From Pseudomonadota bacterium (GTDB taxonomy: Bacteria > Pseudomonadota > Alphaproteobacteria > Rhizobiales > Rhizobiaceae): DNA of 15,894 nucleotides. The stretch spans positions 1 through 15,894 of the forward strand of contig JAEXMK010000182.1 in NCBI GenBank assembly GCA_023444445.1, read 5' to 3'. Within the stretch, counting starts at the first letter, position 1. Every line of letters starts with the position of its first letter. This document shows, piece after piece, positions 1 through 7,020 of this stretch. The notes beneath the pieces were generated by a model, which did not search any database, had not been told where the DNA came from, and saw only the letters and a list, made by a program, of their open reading frames with translations. The translations under genes were made by a program, and so were the position numbers.

Positions 1-6
1 GGCTGG

Positions 7-27
7 ATGCCGGATCTAGTCCGGCAT
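7..27. repeat. Palindromic intergenic repeat (ATGCCGGA-N5-TCCGGCAT)
   Basis: Two perfect 8-base arms, 7-14 and 20-27, flank a 5-base loop. The wording (GGATGCCGG...CCGGCATGACG) resembles a palindromic element that I recall as dispersed between genes in many alphaproteobacterial genomes. Only one copy is visible here. It could also act as a stem-loop for a gene ending left of the window. The stem is directly visible; membership of a dispersed family is inferred. Confidence 0.5.
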
Positions 28-158
28 GACGGAAGAGAGGCCTTATTGATCTGGGAACAAGCAAAATCGGCCACAGCTTTTTTTTCGCTGCTCCGGTCCT
101 GCTTGCTTTCGTCCGTATCATCCCCTAAAAGAACAAAAAGTGAACTTAGAGGGGCGAT

Positions 159-1256
159 ATGAGCGACACGGCAGCACCGGCATTGAAGGAAATCTTCAAC
201 CGCGAGAAACTGCAGCACATCGCCGATCAGACCAAGGCCGTTCATCCGCCCTTCGACGTTTCCGCCTTCATGGCGCTTGCGACGACGAATCTTGAAGCAC
301 TTGGCATCATGCAGCGCATGCGACGGGTGGCGACCAGTCTGCACGCCACGCTTCCCGGCGACTATGCCCGCAACATCGAGATACTGACCGCCGCAGCTCC
401 CGGCATCGGCAACGGCTTTGCATCCATTTCGCTGCCGGAATATGTGGCGCTCTATGGTCTCGATGATTTCGATCTTTCCATGCGGGCCTTGTCCTATTTC
501 ACCCGCTTCGGCTCTTCGGAATTCGCCATACGTCATTTTCTGCAAAAGGACTTGGGCGCCACGCTCGCCGTGATGGAAAGCTGGTCGCGACACGAAAACG
601 AGCATGTACGGCGGCTGGCGAGCGAAGGCTGCCGGCCCCGTCTGCCCTGGTCGTTCCAGTTGAGACCTCTGATCGATGATCCTTCCCCGGTCACCGCAAT
701 CCTCGACGCCATGAAAGCCGATGATGCGCTTTACGTGCGCAAATCCGTCGCCAACCACCTGAACGACATTACCAAGGACAACCCCGAATTCGTGTTGGCG
801 CTCATCGACACGTGGCCGAAAGACCACCCGCATACGCGCTGGATCGTGCGGCAGGCCCTGCGCACCCTCATCAAGAAGGGCGACGCGGCCGCACTTGCAC
901 ATCTGGGCGCACATGAGGAAGCGCAGATTGCGCTTGAAGCGTTTCAGGTGTCACCTGAGACGGTCGCTCTCGGCAATCCGGTGCGGATTTCCGCCTCTTT
1001 CACCTCAACGGCGAAGACCCCGCAAAAGCTGGTGATCGATTATGCCATGCATTACGTGAAGAAGAGTGGCGATGCTTCCGCCAAGGTCTTCAAGTGGAAG
1101 GAAGTCGAACTTCAGCCCGGCGAAACCTCCGCGCTATCGATCAGCCGCGCCATGCGCGATTTCACCACCCGCAAGCACTATGCCGGCCTGCACAGGGTCG
1201 AGTTGATGATCAATGGCAGGCCTGTAGCGGAAAGCGCCTTCGAACTTCTGATCTGA
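159..1256 (+). CDS. alkC: AlkC-type DNA alkylation repair glycosylase with C-terminal Ig-like domain
   Basis: A 365-residue protein resembling the AlkC branch of the HEAT-like-repeat DNA glycosylases, which remove N3-alkylated purines such as 3-methyladenine to start base excision repair. Residues 1 to about 245 are helical repeats typical of the family. Conserved-looking segments are FGSSEFAIRHF around 117-127 (E121 is my candidate catalytic acid), HENEHVRRLASEG at 145-157 and the NHLNDITKDNPEF stretch near 199-211. Residues from about 265 to the end look like a beta-rich Ig-like domain (SPETVALGNPVRISASF onward), the layout known for the AlkC subgroup that carries such a domain. The ATG follows an AGAGGGG ribosome site at 148-154. 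It stands alone on the plus strand and meets cysA tail to tail with six bases between stops. AlkD or a non-enzymatic HEAT protein is less likely. Confidence 0.82.
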   Translation: MSDTAAPALKEIFNREKLQHIADQTKAVHPPFDVSAFMALATTNLEALGIMQRMRRVATSLHATLPGDYARNIEILTAAAPGIGNGFASISLPEYVALYGLDDFDLSMRALSYFTRFGSSEFAIRHFLQKDLGATLAVMESWSRHENEHVRRLASEGCRPRLPWSFQLRPLIDDPSPVTAILDAMKADDALYVRKSVANHLNDITKDNPEFVLALIDTWPKDHPHTRWIVRQALRTLIKKGDAAALAHLGAHEEAQIALEAFQVSPETVALGNPVRISASFTSTAKTPQKLVIDYAMHYVKKSGDASAKVFKWKEVELQPGETSALSISRAMRDFTTRKHYAGLHRVELMINGRPVAESAFELLI

Positions 1257-1262
1257 CGACCC

Positions 1263-2288
1263 TTACGCCGCCGGGAAAATCTTCGCTCTGCGGATGATGA
1301 CCGAACCGCGATCTCCAGCCGTGACATCGTTTTCCGGCGGCACGTCGAATTCCAGAATGTCGCCGCCATCGGTGCTGGCGATCACCCGGCGCTCGCCGGC
1401 GCGGTCGAGGACGCGCTCCACCGAAGCCGGAATGCCCTCATGCAGATCTTCCCATTCGAGATCACCGGGACGCGCATAGATATCGACTGCACCGTCGCCC
1501 TGCGCATAGGAGAATGGCAGCTCATTGTCGCCGACATAGACCTTGCCACCGCGCGCCACGCCGGACACCCGGTTGGCATCACCGAGGAAACGCATGACGA
1601 AAGAACTGTTGGGCTGGCGGCACACCTCCTTCGGCGTGCCCTGCTGCACGATCTCGCCCTGATTGAGAATGACCACGCGGTCAGCCAGATCAAGCGCCTC
1701 CTCCTGATCATGCGTCACGAAAATCGTGGTGATGCCAAGGGAATTGTGAATTTCCCGCAGCCATCGGCGCAGGTCGCGGCGCACATTGGCATCCAGCGCT
1801 CCAAACGGTTCGTCCAGCAGCAGCACCTTGGGATCGACCGAAAGGGCGCGAGCCAGCGCCACGCGCTGCCGCTGCCCGCCGGAAATCTGCGCCGGGAAAC
1901 GATCACCCAAACCATCGAGTTTGACGAGGTGCAGAAGTTCATTGACCCGGGCATCGATCGCCACCTTGTCGCGCTTCACCTTGGACACCTTCATGCCGAA
2001 GGCAATGTTTTCATGGATCGTCATATGTGGGAACAGCGCGTAGTGCTGGAACACGAAACCGACGCCGCGATCGCGCACCGGAATATTGGTGGCGTCTTCT
2101 TCCCCGAAAAAGATGCGGCCGCCATCGCTATATTCAAGCCCCGCCACCATGCGCAAAATCGTCGTCTTTCCGGAGCCTGAAGGGCCGAGCAGTGCGAGAA
2201 GCTCGCCGCTTTCAATATCCAGCGAAACATCGCGCACGGCGCGGAACGTATCGAAGGTCTTCACCACATTTTCGAGGCGGATTTTCAT
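1263..2288 (-). CDS. cysA: Sulfate/thiosulfate ABC importer, ATP-binding subunit CysA
   Basis: A 341-residue ATPase that powers sulfate/thiosulfate uptake at the cytoplasmic face of the inner membrane. Visible motifs are Walker A GPSGSGKT (35-42), Q-loop Q81, signature ISGGQ (135-139, Ile in place of the usual Leu), Walker B VLLLDEP (155-161) and switch His193. A C-terminal regulatory beta domain follows from about 240, as in CysA/MalK-type subunits. The open frame extends 97 codons upstream, but that stretch lies over cysW and is not ABC-like. MKIRLENV is the natural start, with GGAGA at 2303-2299 ten bases before the ATG. It is the last gene of the transporter operon, five bases after the cysW stop. 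Confidence 0.93.
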   Translation of the reverse strand: MKIRLENVVKTFDTFRAVRDVSLDIESGELLALLGPSGSGKTTILRMVAGLEYSDGGRIFFGEEDATNIPVRDRGVGFVFQHYALFPHMTIHENIAFGMKVSKVKRDKVAIDARVNELLHLVKLDGLGDRFPAQISGGQRQRVALARALSVDPKVLLLDEPFGALDANVRRDLRRWLREIHNSLGITTIFVTHDQEEALDLADRVVILNQGEIVQQGTPKEVCRQPNSSFVMRFLGDANRVSGVARGGKVYVGDNELPFSYAQGDGAVDIYARPGDLEWEDLHEGIPASVERVLDRAGERRVIASTDGGDILEFDVPPENDVTAGDRGSVIIRRAKIFPAA

Positions 2289-2293
2289 GGGAA

Positions 2294-3181
2294 TCAGGTC
2301 TCCGTGGCGATGGCGGCATCGCCATTGGTCTTTTTGGCCCCACGCCCGGCGCCGCGCCGTTCCAGCGCCACCTTGGCGATGATGGTGACGACGGCGAGCA
2401 AGGCAAGGATGGAGGCTGACGCGAAGGCGCCAGCCGTTTGATAGTCGTGATAAAGCAGCTCGATATGCAGCGGCAGCGTATTGGTCTGGCCGCGAATATT
2501 GCCCGATACGACCGATACCGCGCCGAATTCGCCCATCACGCGGGCGTTGCACAGCACGACCCCATAAAGCAGCGCCCATTTGATATTCGGCAAGGTCACC
2601 GAAAAGAAGGTGCGCCAGCCGGATGCGCCGAGCGACGTCGCGGCCTCCTCGAGATCGCGGCCCTGCGCCTGCATCAGCGGGATCAATTCGCGCGCCACGA
2701 AAGGCGCGGTCACGAACATCGAAGCGATGACGATGCCGGGCAGCGCGAAAAGTATCTTGATATCATGCGCATCGAGGAACGGCCCGAACAGCCCTTGCAG
2801 CCCATAAACGAAGAGATAGGCGACACCCGCAACGATCGGCGAAATCGAGAAGGGTATTTCGATCAGCACCAGCAGGAAGCGCCGGCCGGGAAAATCGAAT
2901 TTGGTGATGGCCCAGGCCGCAGCAACCCCGAAGGCGGTATTAACAGGCACGGCGATCAGCGCCGTCAGCACCGTCAGCATGATAGCGTGGCGGGTATCCG
3001 AATGGGTGATGGTGGCGGAATAGACCTTCCAGCCCTGCGAAAACGCCTCGACGCCGATGATGACAAGCGGTGCGACAACCAGAAGCGCGCCAATGACGAG
3101 TACGAAGGCGATCAGGCTGCGGCGCACCCAGGCAGCGTCACCGACGCGCGGCGGCTTGCGTTGCGAGGAAACGGTGCTCAT
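2294..3181 (-). CDS. cysW: Sulfate/thiosulfate ABC importer, permease subunit CysW
   Basis: A 295-residue inner-membrane permease of the CysTW pair, with about six hydrophobic spans (for example 22-46, 68-92, 102-127, 145-166, 203-225 and 252-272). The cytoplasmic EAA loop that docks onto CysA is clear at about 178-198 (LEEAATSLGASGWRTFFSVTLP). The NARVMGEFGAVSVVSGNI segment near 212-229 matches the CysW/CysT family. The ATG lies three bases after the cysT stop. GAGGAG at 3194-3189, inside the end of cysT, serves as ribosome site with seven-base spacing, so translation is probably coupled. Assignment to CysW rather than CysT is by operon order and sequence style. Confidence 0.92.
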   Translation of the reverse strand: MSTVSSQRKPPRVGDAAWVRRSLIAFVLVIGALLVVAPLVIIGVEAFSQGWKVYSATITHSDTRHAIMLTVLTALIAVPVNTAFGVAAAWAITKFDFPGRRFLLVLIEIPFSISPIVAGVAYLFVYGLQGLFGPFLDAHDIKILFALPGIVIASMFVTAPFVARELIPLMQAQGRDLEEAATSLGASGWRTFFSVTLPNIKWALLYGVVLCNARVMGEFGAVSVVSGNIRGQTNTLPLHIELLYHDYQTAGAFASASILALLAVVTIIAKVALERRGAGRGAKKTNGDAAIATET

Positions 3182-3184
3182 GCC

Positions 3185-4006
3185 TCAGCTCCTCACCGTA
3201 TAACGCAGCGCACGCGCCTGCAGATAATTTGTCACCGCCAGCATTACGAAAGCGGTAATCAGCAGCACAGAGGCGATGGCGGCGGCAGCCTGATAATCAT
3301 ATTCCTCCAGCCGGATAAAAATCAGCAGCGCGGTAATTTCAGTCGAAAACGGCTGGTTGCCGGCTATGAAGATGATCGCCCCGAACTCACCGAGACTACG
3401 GGCGAAGGAAAGCGAAAGACCGGCAAGCAGCGCCGGCGTCAGCAGCGGCAGGATGACCTTGCGGAAAATCTCCATATCAGAGCCGCCGAGCGACTGCGCC
3501 GCTTCCTCCAGAGCCGGGTCCAGATCTTCCAGGACGGGCTGCACCGTGCGAACGATGAAGGGCAGGCTGGTAAAAGCCATCGCCACCATGATGCCGAGTG
3601 GCGTGTAGGCCACCTTGATGCCGAGCGGTGCCAGCAGCGAACCGAACCAGCCATTGCCCGCAAACAGCGTCGTCAGCGCAATGCCGGCAACGGCCGTGGG
3701 CAGCGCGAAAGGCAGGTCGACAATGGCGTCAACGAGGCGCCAGCCTGGAAAACGGTAACGGGTCAGCACCCAGGCGAGCGCGAGCCCGAAGATAACGTTG
3801 AACAGCGTGGCAGCCAGCGCGCAAAGCACGGTGACACGGTAGCTGGCAACGGCGCGCGGGGAAGAGATGATGGACCAGTATTCCGCAGGCCCGAGGCTCG
3901 CCGCCTTGAAAACCAGCGCCGAGAGCGGCAGAAGCACGATAATGGCGACGTAAGTCAGGGTAACGCCAAGGGACAATTTCAACCCCGGCAGAACATTCCG
4001 CTTCAA
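3185..4006 (-). CDS. cysT: Sulfate/thiosulfate ABC importer, permease subunit CysT (CysU)
   Basis: A 273-residue inner-membrane permease that forms the sulfate channel with CysW. Hydrophobic spans run at roughly 14-34, 57-81, 97-117, 133-153, 190-212 and 241-260. The EAA loop is at about 167-187 (LEEAAQSLGGSDMEIFRKVILP), followed by LSFARSLGEFGAIIFIAGN, typical of CysT. The start chosen is TTG: an in-frame TGA lies four codons upstream, and GGGGG at 4017-4013 gives a usable ribosome site. An ATG at 4019 is in another frame. The gene begins just after the terminator-like hairpin that separates it from sbp, so its expression probably depends on read-through. Confidence 0.9.
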   Translation of the reverse strand: MKRNVLPGLKLSLGVTLTYVAIIVLLPLSALVFKAASLGPAEYWSIISSPRAVASYRVTVLCALAATLFNVIFGLALAWVLTRYRFPGWRLVDAIVDLPFALPTAVAGIALTTLFAGNGWFGSLLAPLGIKVAYTPLGIMVAMAFTSLPFIVRTVQPVLEDLDPALEEAAQSLGGSDMEIFRKVILPLLTPALLAGLSLSFARSLGEFGAIIFIAGNQPFSTEITALLIFIRLEEYDYQAAAAIASVLLITAFVMLAVTNYLQARALRYTVRS

Positions 4007-4031
4007 ACCTCGCCCCCATCAATCAAAAAGC

Positions 4032-4055
4032 GACCCGGCAGATTCCCGCCGGGTC
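4032..4055. terminator. Intercistronic terminator/attenuator between sbp and cysT
   Basis: Perfect 8-bp arms, GACCCGGC at 4032-4039 and GCCGGGTC at 4048-4055, enclose an 8-base loop. Read on the minus strand (operon direction) the stem is followed by GCTTTTTG, five Ts at 4029-4025. On the plus strand it is followed by TTTT at 4056-4059. It begins 25 bases after the sbp stop codon and its T-tract ends 18 bases before the cysT start. This suits partial termination, or protection of the sbp mRNA 3' end, so that binding protein exceeds permease. Structure is directly visible; function is inferred. Confidence 0.8.
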
Positions 4056-4080
4056 TTTTAATTGTTCTTAGTCGTCGTGA

Positions 4081-5067
4081 TTAACGGCTGCCGTAAAGCG
4101 TATCAAGCGTCGCGCCGGATGCAAAATGCTCTTTCTGGATTTTGTCCCAGCCACCGAAGGCGTCGTTGACGTTGACGAGGCGAATGGCTGGGAACTTGTC
4201 CTTGAACTCACCGACAACCTTTTCATCATGAACACGGTGACCGAACTCGGCGGCGATGCGCTGGCCCTCTTCGGTGTAAAGGAATTCCAGATAGCTCTTC
4301 GCCAGATCACGCGAGCCGCGCTTGTCGACGACCTTGTCCACGACGGCGACCGGGAACTCGGAGAGCAGGCTGACCGAAGGCACAACGCCTTCCACCTTTT
4401 GCGCGCCATATTGCTTGGCAATACCGCGGGTCTCGGCTTCAAAGGTGATCAATACGTCGCCGATTTCACGCTCCACGAAAGTGGTGGTGGCGGCGCGGCC
4501 TCCAGTATCGAAGACTGGCGTATTGTCGAAGATTTTCTTGACGAATTCCTGAACCTTCTTCTCGTCGCCGTTGAACTTCTCCTTGGCGTAAGCGGTGGCG
4601 GCAAGGTAGGTATAACGGGCGTTACCCGAGGTCTTCGGATTGGGGAACACCACCTTCACGTCGTCACGGGCAAGATCGTCCCAGTCCTTGATAGCCTTGG
4701 GGTTACCGGCGCGCACGAGAAAGGACGGGAAGGAATAGAACGGCGAGGCGTCGTTCGGGAAATCCTTCTTCCAGTCGGCGGACACGAAACCCTGTTTCAC
4801 CAGAAAATCGACATCGGTAACCTGATTGAAAGTGACCACGTCAGCTTCCAGCCCCTCAACGATGGCGCGCGCCTGTTTGGAAGTGCCGGCATGCGACTGA
4901 TCGACGGTGACACCCGGATGCTGCTTGATGAACGCCTCGTTCTCGGCCGCAAAAACTTCGCGGGCGACATCATAGGACGCGTTGAGAATGGTGGTCGGAG
5001 ACTGCGCCTGTGCCACACCTGCAAAAAGAGCGGCAACGGCAGTACCGATAATGAGAAGACGTTTCAT
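4081..5067 (-). CDS. sbp: Periplasmic sulfate-binding protein of the ABC importer
   Basis: A 328-residue periplasmic receptor that captures sulfate (possibly thiosulfate) and delivers it to CysTW. A Sec signal peptide spans 1-21 (MKRLLIIG, hydrophobic core, cleavage after VAQA). Mature-protein signatures of the prokaryotic sulfate-binding family are visible: NASYDVAREVF (29-39), QSHAGTSKQARAIVEGL (57-73) and NPKTSGNARYTYLA (143-156). The ATG at 5067 gives the classic signal peptide and has GGGGG upstream. A longer TTG start would add five residues. It is the first gene of the operon. Sbp versus CysP cannot be decided from sequence inspection alone. Confidence 0.92.
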   Translation of the reverse strand: MKRLLIIGTAVAALFAGVAQAQSPTTILNASYDVAREVFAAENEAFIKQHPGVTVDQSHAGTSKQARAIVEGLEADVVTFNQVTDVDFLVKQGFVSADWKKDFPNDASPFYSFPSFLVRAGNPKAIKDWDDLARDDVKVVFPNPKTSGNARYTYLAATAYAKEKFNGDEKKVQEFVKKIFDNTPVFDTGGRAATTTFVEREIGDVLITFEAETRGIAKQYGAQKVEGVVPSVSLLSEFPVAVVDKVVDKRGSRDLAKSYLEFLYTEEGQRIAAEFGHRVHDEKVVGEFKDKFPAIRLVNVNDAFGGWDKIQKEHFASGATLDTLYGSR

Positions 5068-5325
5068 GAATACCCCCGGCAATTCGAATGGTGCTCAACA
5101 TAGCGGGCGGCGGCAACAGCGACGAGAAACAGCCATGCTTTGCGGCGGCATGGATTGGAAATTTCGCCCAAAGAATTGGACTTTCACAGACGATGATTTC
5201 ATTTGCGGTGTGAAGCCGGATTTCTTTTGCGCCGGCATTTCAGCGAAGCTGGTGAACAAGGATGAAATTCGTGGCACACAAGCACGCCTTTCACACCGCC
5301 CGCATCCTCGCCGCCCTGATACTGA
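5068..5325 (-). promoter_or_regulatory. Intergenic region holding the presumed sbp-cysTWA promoter
   Basis: These 258 bases separate the start of sbp from the stop of the CoA-hydrolase gene on the same strand and must hold the transporter promoter unless read-through occurs. I see an 8-base palindrome ATTCGAAT at 5082-5089 just upstream of the sbp ribosome site, but no convincing -35/-10 pair, riboswitch or terminator for the upstream gene. Short open frames here lack supporting features. Confidence 0.4.
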
Positions 5326-6447
5326 TCAAAGACGATGCTCGGGAAACAGAGTGCCGGGATGCGCCGCGAGATAAGGTGCAAGGTCTTCCTCACTCACATC
5401 TTCCAGCCGCGCAGGTTGCCAGCGAGGATTGCGATCTTTATCAACCAGCGCCGCACGCACGCCTTCGTAAAAATCATGCTGTCGTAATATCTCCGTACCG
5501 GCGGCAAATTCACGCTCAAGACATTCGATCAGGCTCGCGCTTTCCCGGCCGAGGCGCAGTAATTTCAGGGTCAGTTTCAGACTGGTGGGGGAGCGTTTGC
5601 GCAGGACTTCAAGCGTTTCGCGCGAAAAAGCATCGTCGCGCGCCGAAAGTGCAGCGAAGATTTCCTCGACCGTGTCGAAACGGAATGTCGCGTCAATGAT
5701 ATCCCGGTTTGCCGCCAGCACGCCTTCACCTTCGCAATCGCCACTATCATCGTCAGTGGCGCAGGACGCTATCGCCGTCTCGACACTTTCGATATCGGTA
5801 GCTTGCGACAGAGCCTGCACCAGCGCATCCAGACATCCTGATGGCACGCAATCATCGGCAAAACCGGCATAAATTGCATCGGCGGCAGTGACGGCGTTGC
5901 CGGTCAGCCCTAGCCAGGTGCCGCATTCGCCGGGCGCTCTGGGCAAAAGCCAGGAACCACCGACATCAGGAAAATAGCCTATACCCGTTTCCGGCATGGC
6001 GAGCCGCGTGCGCTCCGTGACGATGCGGTGGCTACCATGGGCGGCAATGCCGACACCGCCGCCCATGACGATACCGTCCATCAAGGCCACATAGGGTTTA
6101 CCGAAACGGGCGATGCGATAGTTGAGCGGAAACTCCTCGCGCCAGAAATCCAGCACCTTCGGGTCGCCGGCCCTGCCGAGATCATGAATGATACGGACAT
6201 CACCACCAGCGCAGAGCCCTCTTTCGCCTTTCCCTCTCACTACTACGCAGGAAATGGCCGGATCGTCTTCGAAACGCTGAAGGGCCTGAAACAGGCCACG
6301 CACCATCGGCAGCGTCAGACTGTTGATGGCCTTCGGGCGATTGAGGCTGATGATGCCGACCGCTCCTTTTGTCTCGACGATAACCTCAGCTTCCGCTTCT
6401 CCTGTCCGTTCCAAGACCGCCTCCTCCGCTGCCATGCCTTTATCCAT
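5326..6447 (-). CDS. Enoyl-CoA hydratase/isomerase family protein, probable 3-hydroxyisobutyryl-CoA hydrolase
   Basis: A crotonase-fold protein of about 373 residues, longer than ordinary enoyl-CoA hydratases (about 260) and matching 3-hydroxyisobutyryl-CoA hydrolases of valine degradation, which release free 3-hydroxyisobutyrate from its CoA ester. Visible motifs are the CoA/oxyanion segment GLCAGGDVR (77-85), MGGGVGI (128-134) and PETGIGYFPDVGG (152-164). E153 and D161 have the eight-residue spacing of the acidic pair in known hydrolases. The C-terminal extension (for example SPTSLKLTLKLL at 286-297) is also typical. The start is uncertain: ATG 6447 or 6435 are likely, and a TTG near 6474 is possible. 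None has a strong ribosome site. No other valine genes are nearby. Confidence 0.8.
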   Translation of the reverse strand: MDKGMAAEEAVLERTGEAEAEVIVETKGAVGIISLNRPKAINSLTLPMVRGLFQALQRFEDDPAISCVVVRGKGERGLCAGGDVRIIHDLGRAGDPKVLDFWREEFPLNYRIARFGKPYVALMDGIVMGGGVGIAAHGSHRIVTERTRLAMPETGIGYFPDVGGSWLLPRAPGECGTWLGLTGNAVTAADAIYAGFADDCVPSGCLDALVQALSQATDIESVETAIASCATDDDSGDCEGEGVLAANRDIIDATFRFDTVEEIFAALSARDDAFSRETLEVLRKRSPTSLKLTLKLLRLGRESASLIECLEREFAAGTEILRQHDFYEGVRAALVDKDRNPRWQPARLEDVSEEDLAPYLAAHPGTLFPEHRL

Positions 6448-6530
6448 CTTGGCGGCCCTGGCGCGATCACGCAACGTTGATCTTGCCTTGTGGGAACGTC
6501 TTTCGCGGAAACTGCCTTGAAGGAGAGAAA

Positions 6531-6620
6531 ATGCCGGAAATCCTCTTTCGCAATGCAGCATGTTTGCTTGACGCCCGAAAGATCATGGCATGTAATGGGT
6601 CTTCGAAATGCCGGCGTTGA
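6531..6620 (+). CDS. Possible 29-residue small ORF with strong ribosome site
   Basis: AAGGAG at 6520-6525 sits five bases before an ATG opening a 29-codon frame ended by TGA at 6618-6620. The product begins MPEILFRNAACLLDAR and ends SKCRR. I recognise no family. It lies in the space between the minus-strand CoA-hydrolase gene and the DUF2934 gene, and a promoter candidate for DUF2934 falls inside it. It could be a genuine small protein, a leader peptide, the remnant of a longer gene, or chance. The ribosome site is the only strong argument. Confidence 0.3.
   Translation: MPEILFRNAACLLDARKIMACNGSSKCRR
6568..6596 (+). promoter_or_regulatory. Sigma70-type promoter for the DUF2934 gene
   Basis: TTGACG at 6568-6573 and TGTAAT at 6591-6596 are separated by exactly 17 bases, each matching the sigma70 consensus at five of six positions. 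Transcription would start near 6603 and leave a leader of about 94 bases before the ATG at 6697. It is the best-looking promoter in the window, although it overlaps the possible small ORF. Confidence 0.55.
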
Positions 6621-6696
6621 TTGCTGTCGAGCATATGCCGGACCAAGCGAAGTGTCGCCTTCTCAAAGGCGCTGTAAACAGCAACGGGAGACGAGC

Positions 6697-6954
6697 ATGC
6701 AGGTTTCGGAAAATGAATGGATCAGTAAGCGGGCATATACGCTCTGGGAAAAGGAAGGCCATCCCCACGGTCGCGATGCGCAACATTGGGAACAGGCAGA
6801 GCATGAATTTTCGTTGCTGAAGACATCGGAAGCGACCAAGCCTGCAGCGCGGAAGAAGGTCGCTCCAAAGATCGCAGCCGTCGAGACCGCACCTGGTGCA
6901 GAAGCCGCGGCGAAACCCAAAAGCCGTTCCCGCAAGGCGAGTGTCGCGAAATAG
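6697..6954 (+). CDS. DUF2934 family small protein
   Basis: An 85-residue soluble, charged protein. Residues 7-39 (EWISKRAYTLWEKEG, then HPHGRDAQHWEQAEHEF) match the pattern of the short DUF2934 domain, widespread in rhizobia and other proteobacteria and of unknown function. The remainder is an Ala/Lys/Pro-rich tail ending KSRSRKASVAK, basic and probably disordered, as is common in this family, which might contact nucleic acid or other acidic partners. GGGAG at 6686-6690 lies six bases before the ATG. The longer open frame upstream lacks family similarity. It is convergent with the SH3 gene and shares its terminator. Confidence 0.8.
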   Translation: MQVSENEWISKRAYTLWEKEGHPHGRDAQHWEQAEHEFSLLKTSEATKPAARKKVAPKIAAVETAPGAEAAAKPKSRSRKASVAK

Positions 6955-6980
6955 TCCCGCGGAGCGTCGCAATACGCTTC

Positions 6981-7020
6981 AATGACAAAGCCCGGCGAAT
7001 ATTCGCCGGGCTTTGTCATT
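6981..7020. terminator. Perfect 40-bp palindrome, shared bidirectional terminator
   Basis: The arms 6981-7000 and 7001-7020 are exact reverse complements (AATGACAAAGCCCGGCGAAT and its complement). The core GCCCGGCGAATATTCGCCGGGC gives a GC-rich stem flanked by AAAG and CTTT. It lies between two convergent genes: 26 bases after the DUF2934 stop, and overlapping the first two bases of the SH3-gene stop codon (7019-7021). It probably terminates both transcripts. There is no long U-tract. Confidence 0.8.

Noticed and set aside
1440..2180. Plus-strand open frame opposite cysA
   Set aside because: Shadow of the ABC ATPase gene; no motif and no suitable ribosome site.
2289..2579. 97-codon N-terminal extension of cysA
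   Set aside because: It overlaps cysW fully, is not ABC-like, and the internal ATG at 2288 gives the normal CysA N-terminus.
2438..4084. Long plus-strand open frame (548 codons) over cysT and cysW
   Set aside because: It is antisense to two clear permease genes, its product is rich in Arg, Gln, His and Gly with no domain, and it is explained by codon bias of the GC-rich opposite strand.
4126..5103. Plus-strand open frame opposite sbp
   Set aside because: Mirror of the sulfate-binding protein gene; no independent support.
5095..5277. 60-codon minus-strand frame upstream of sbp
   Set aside because: No ribosome site or family features; it occupies the expected sbp promoter region.
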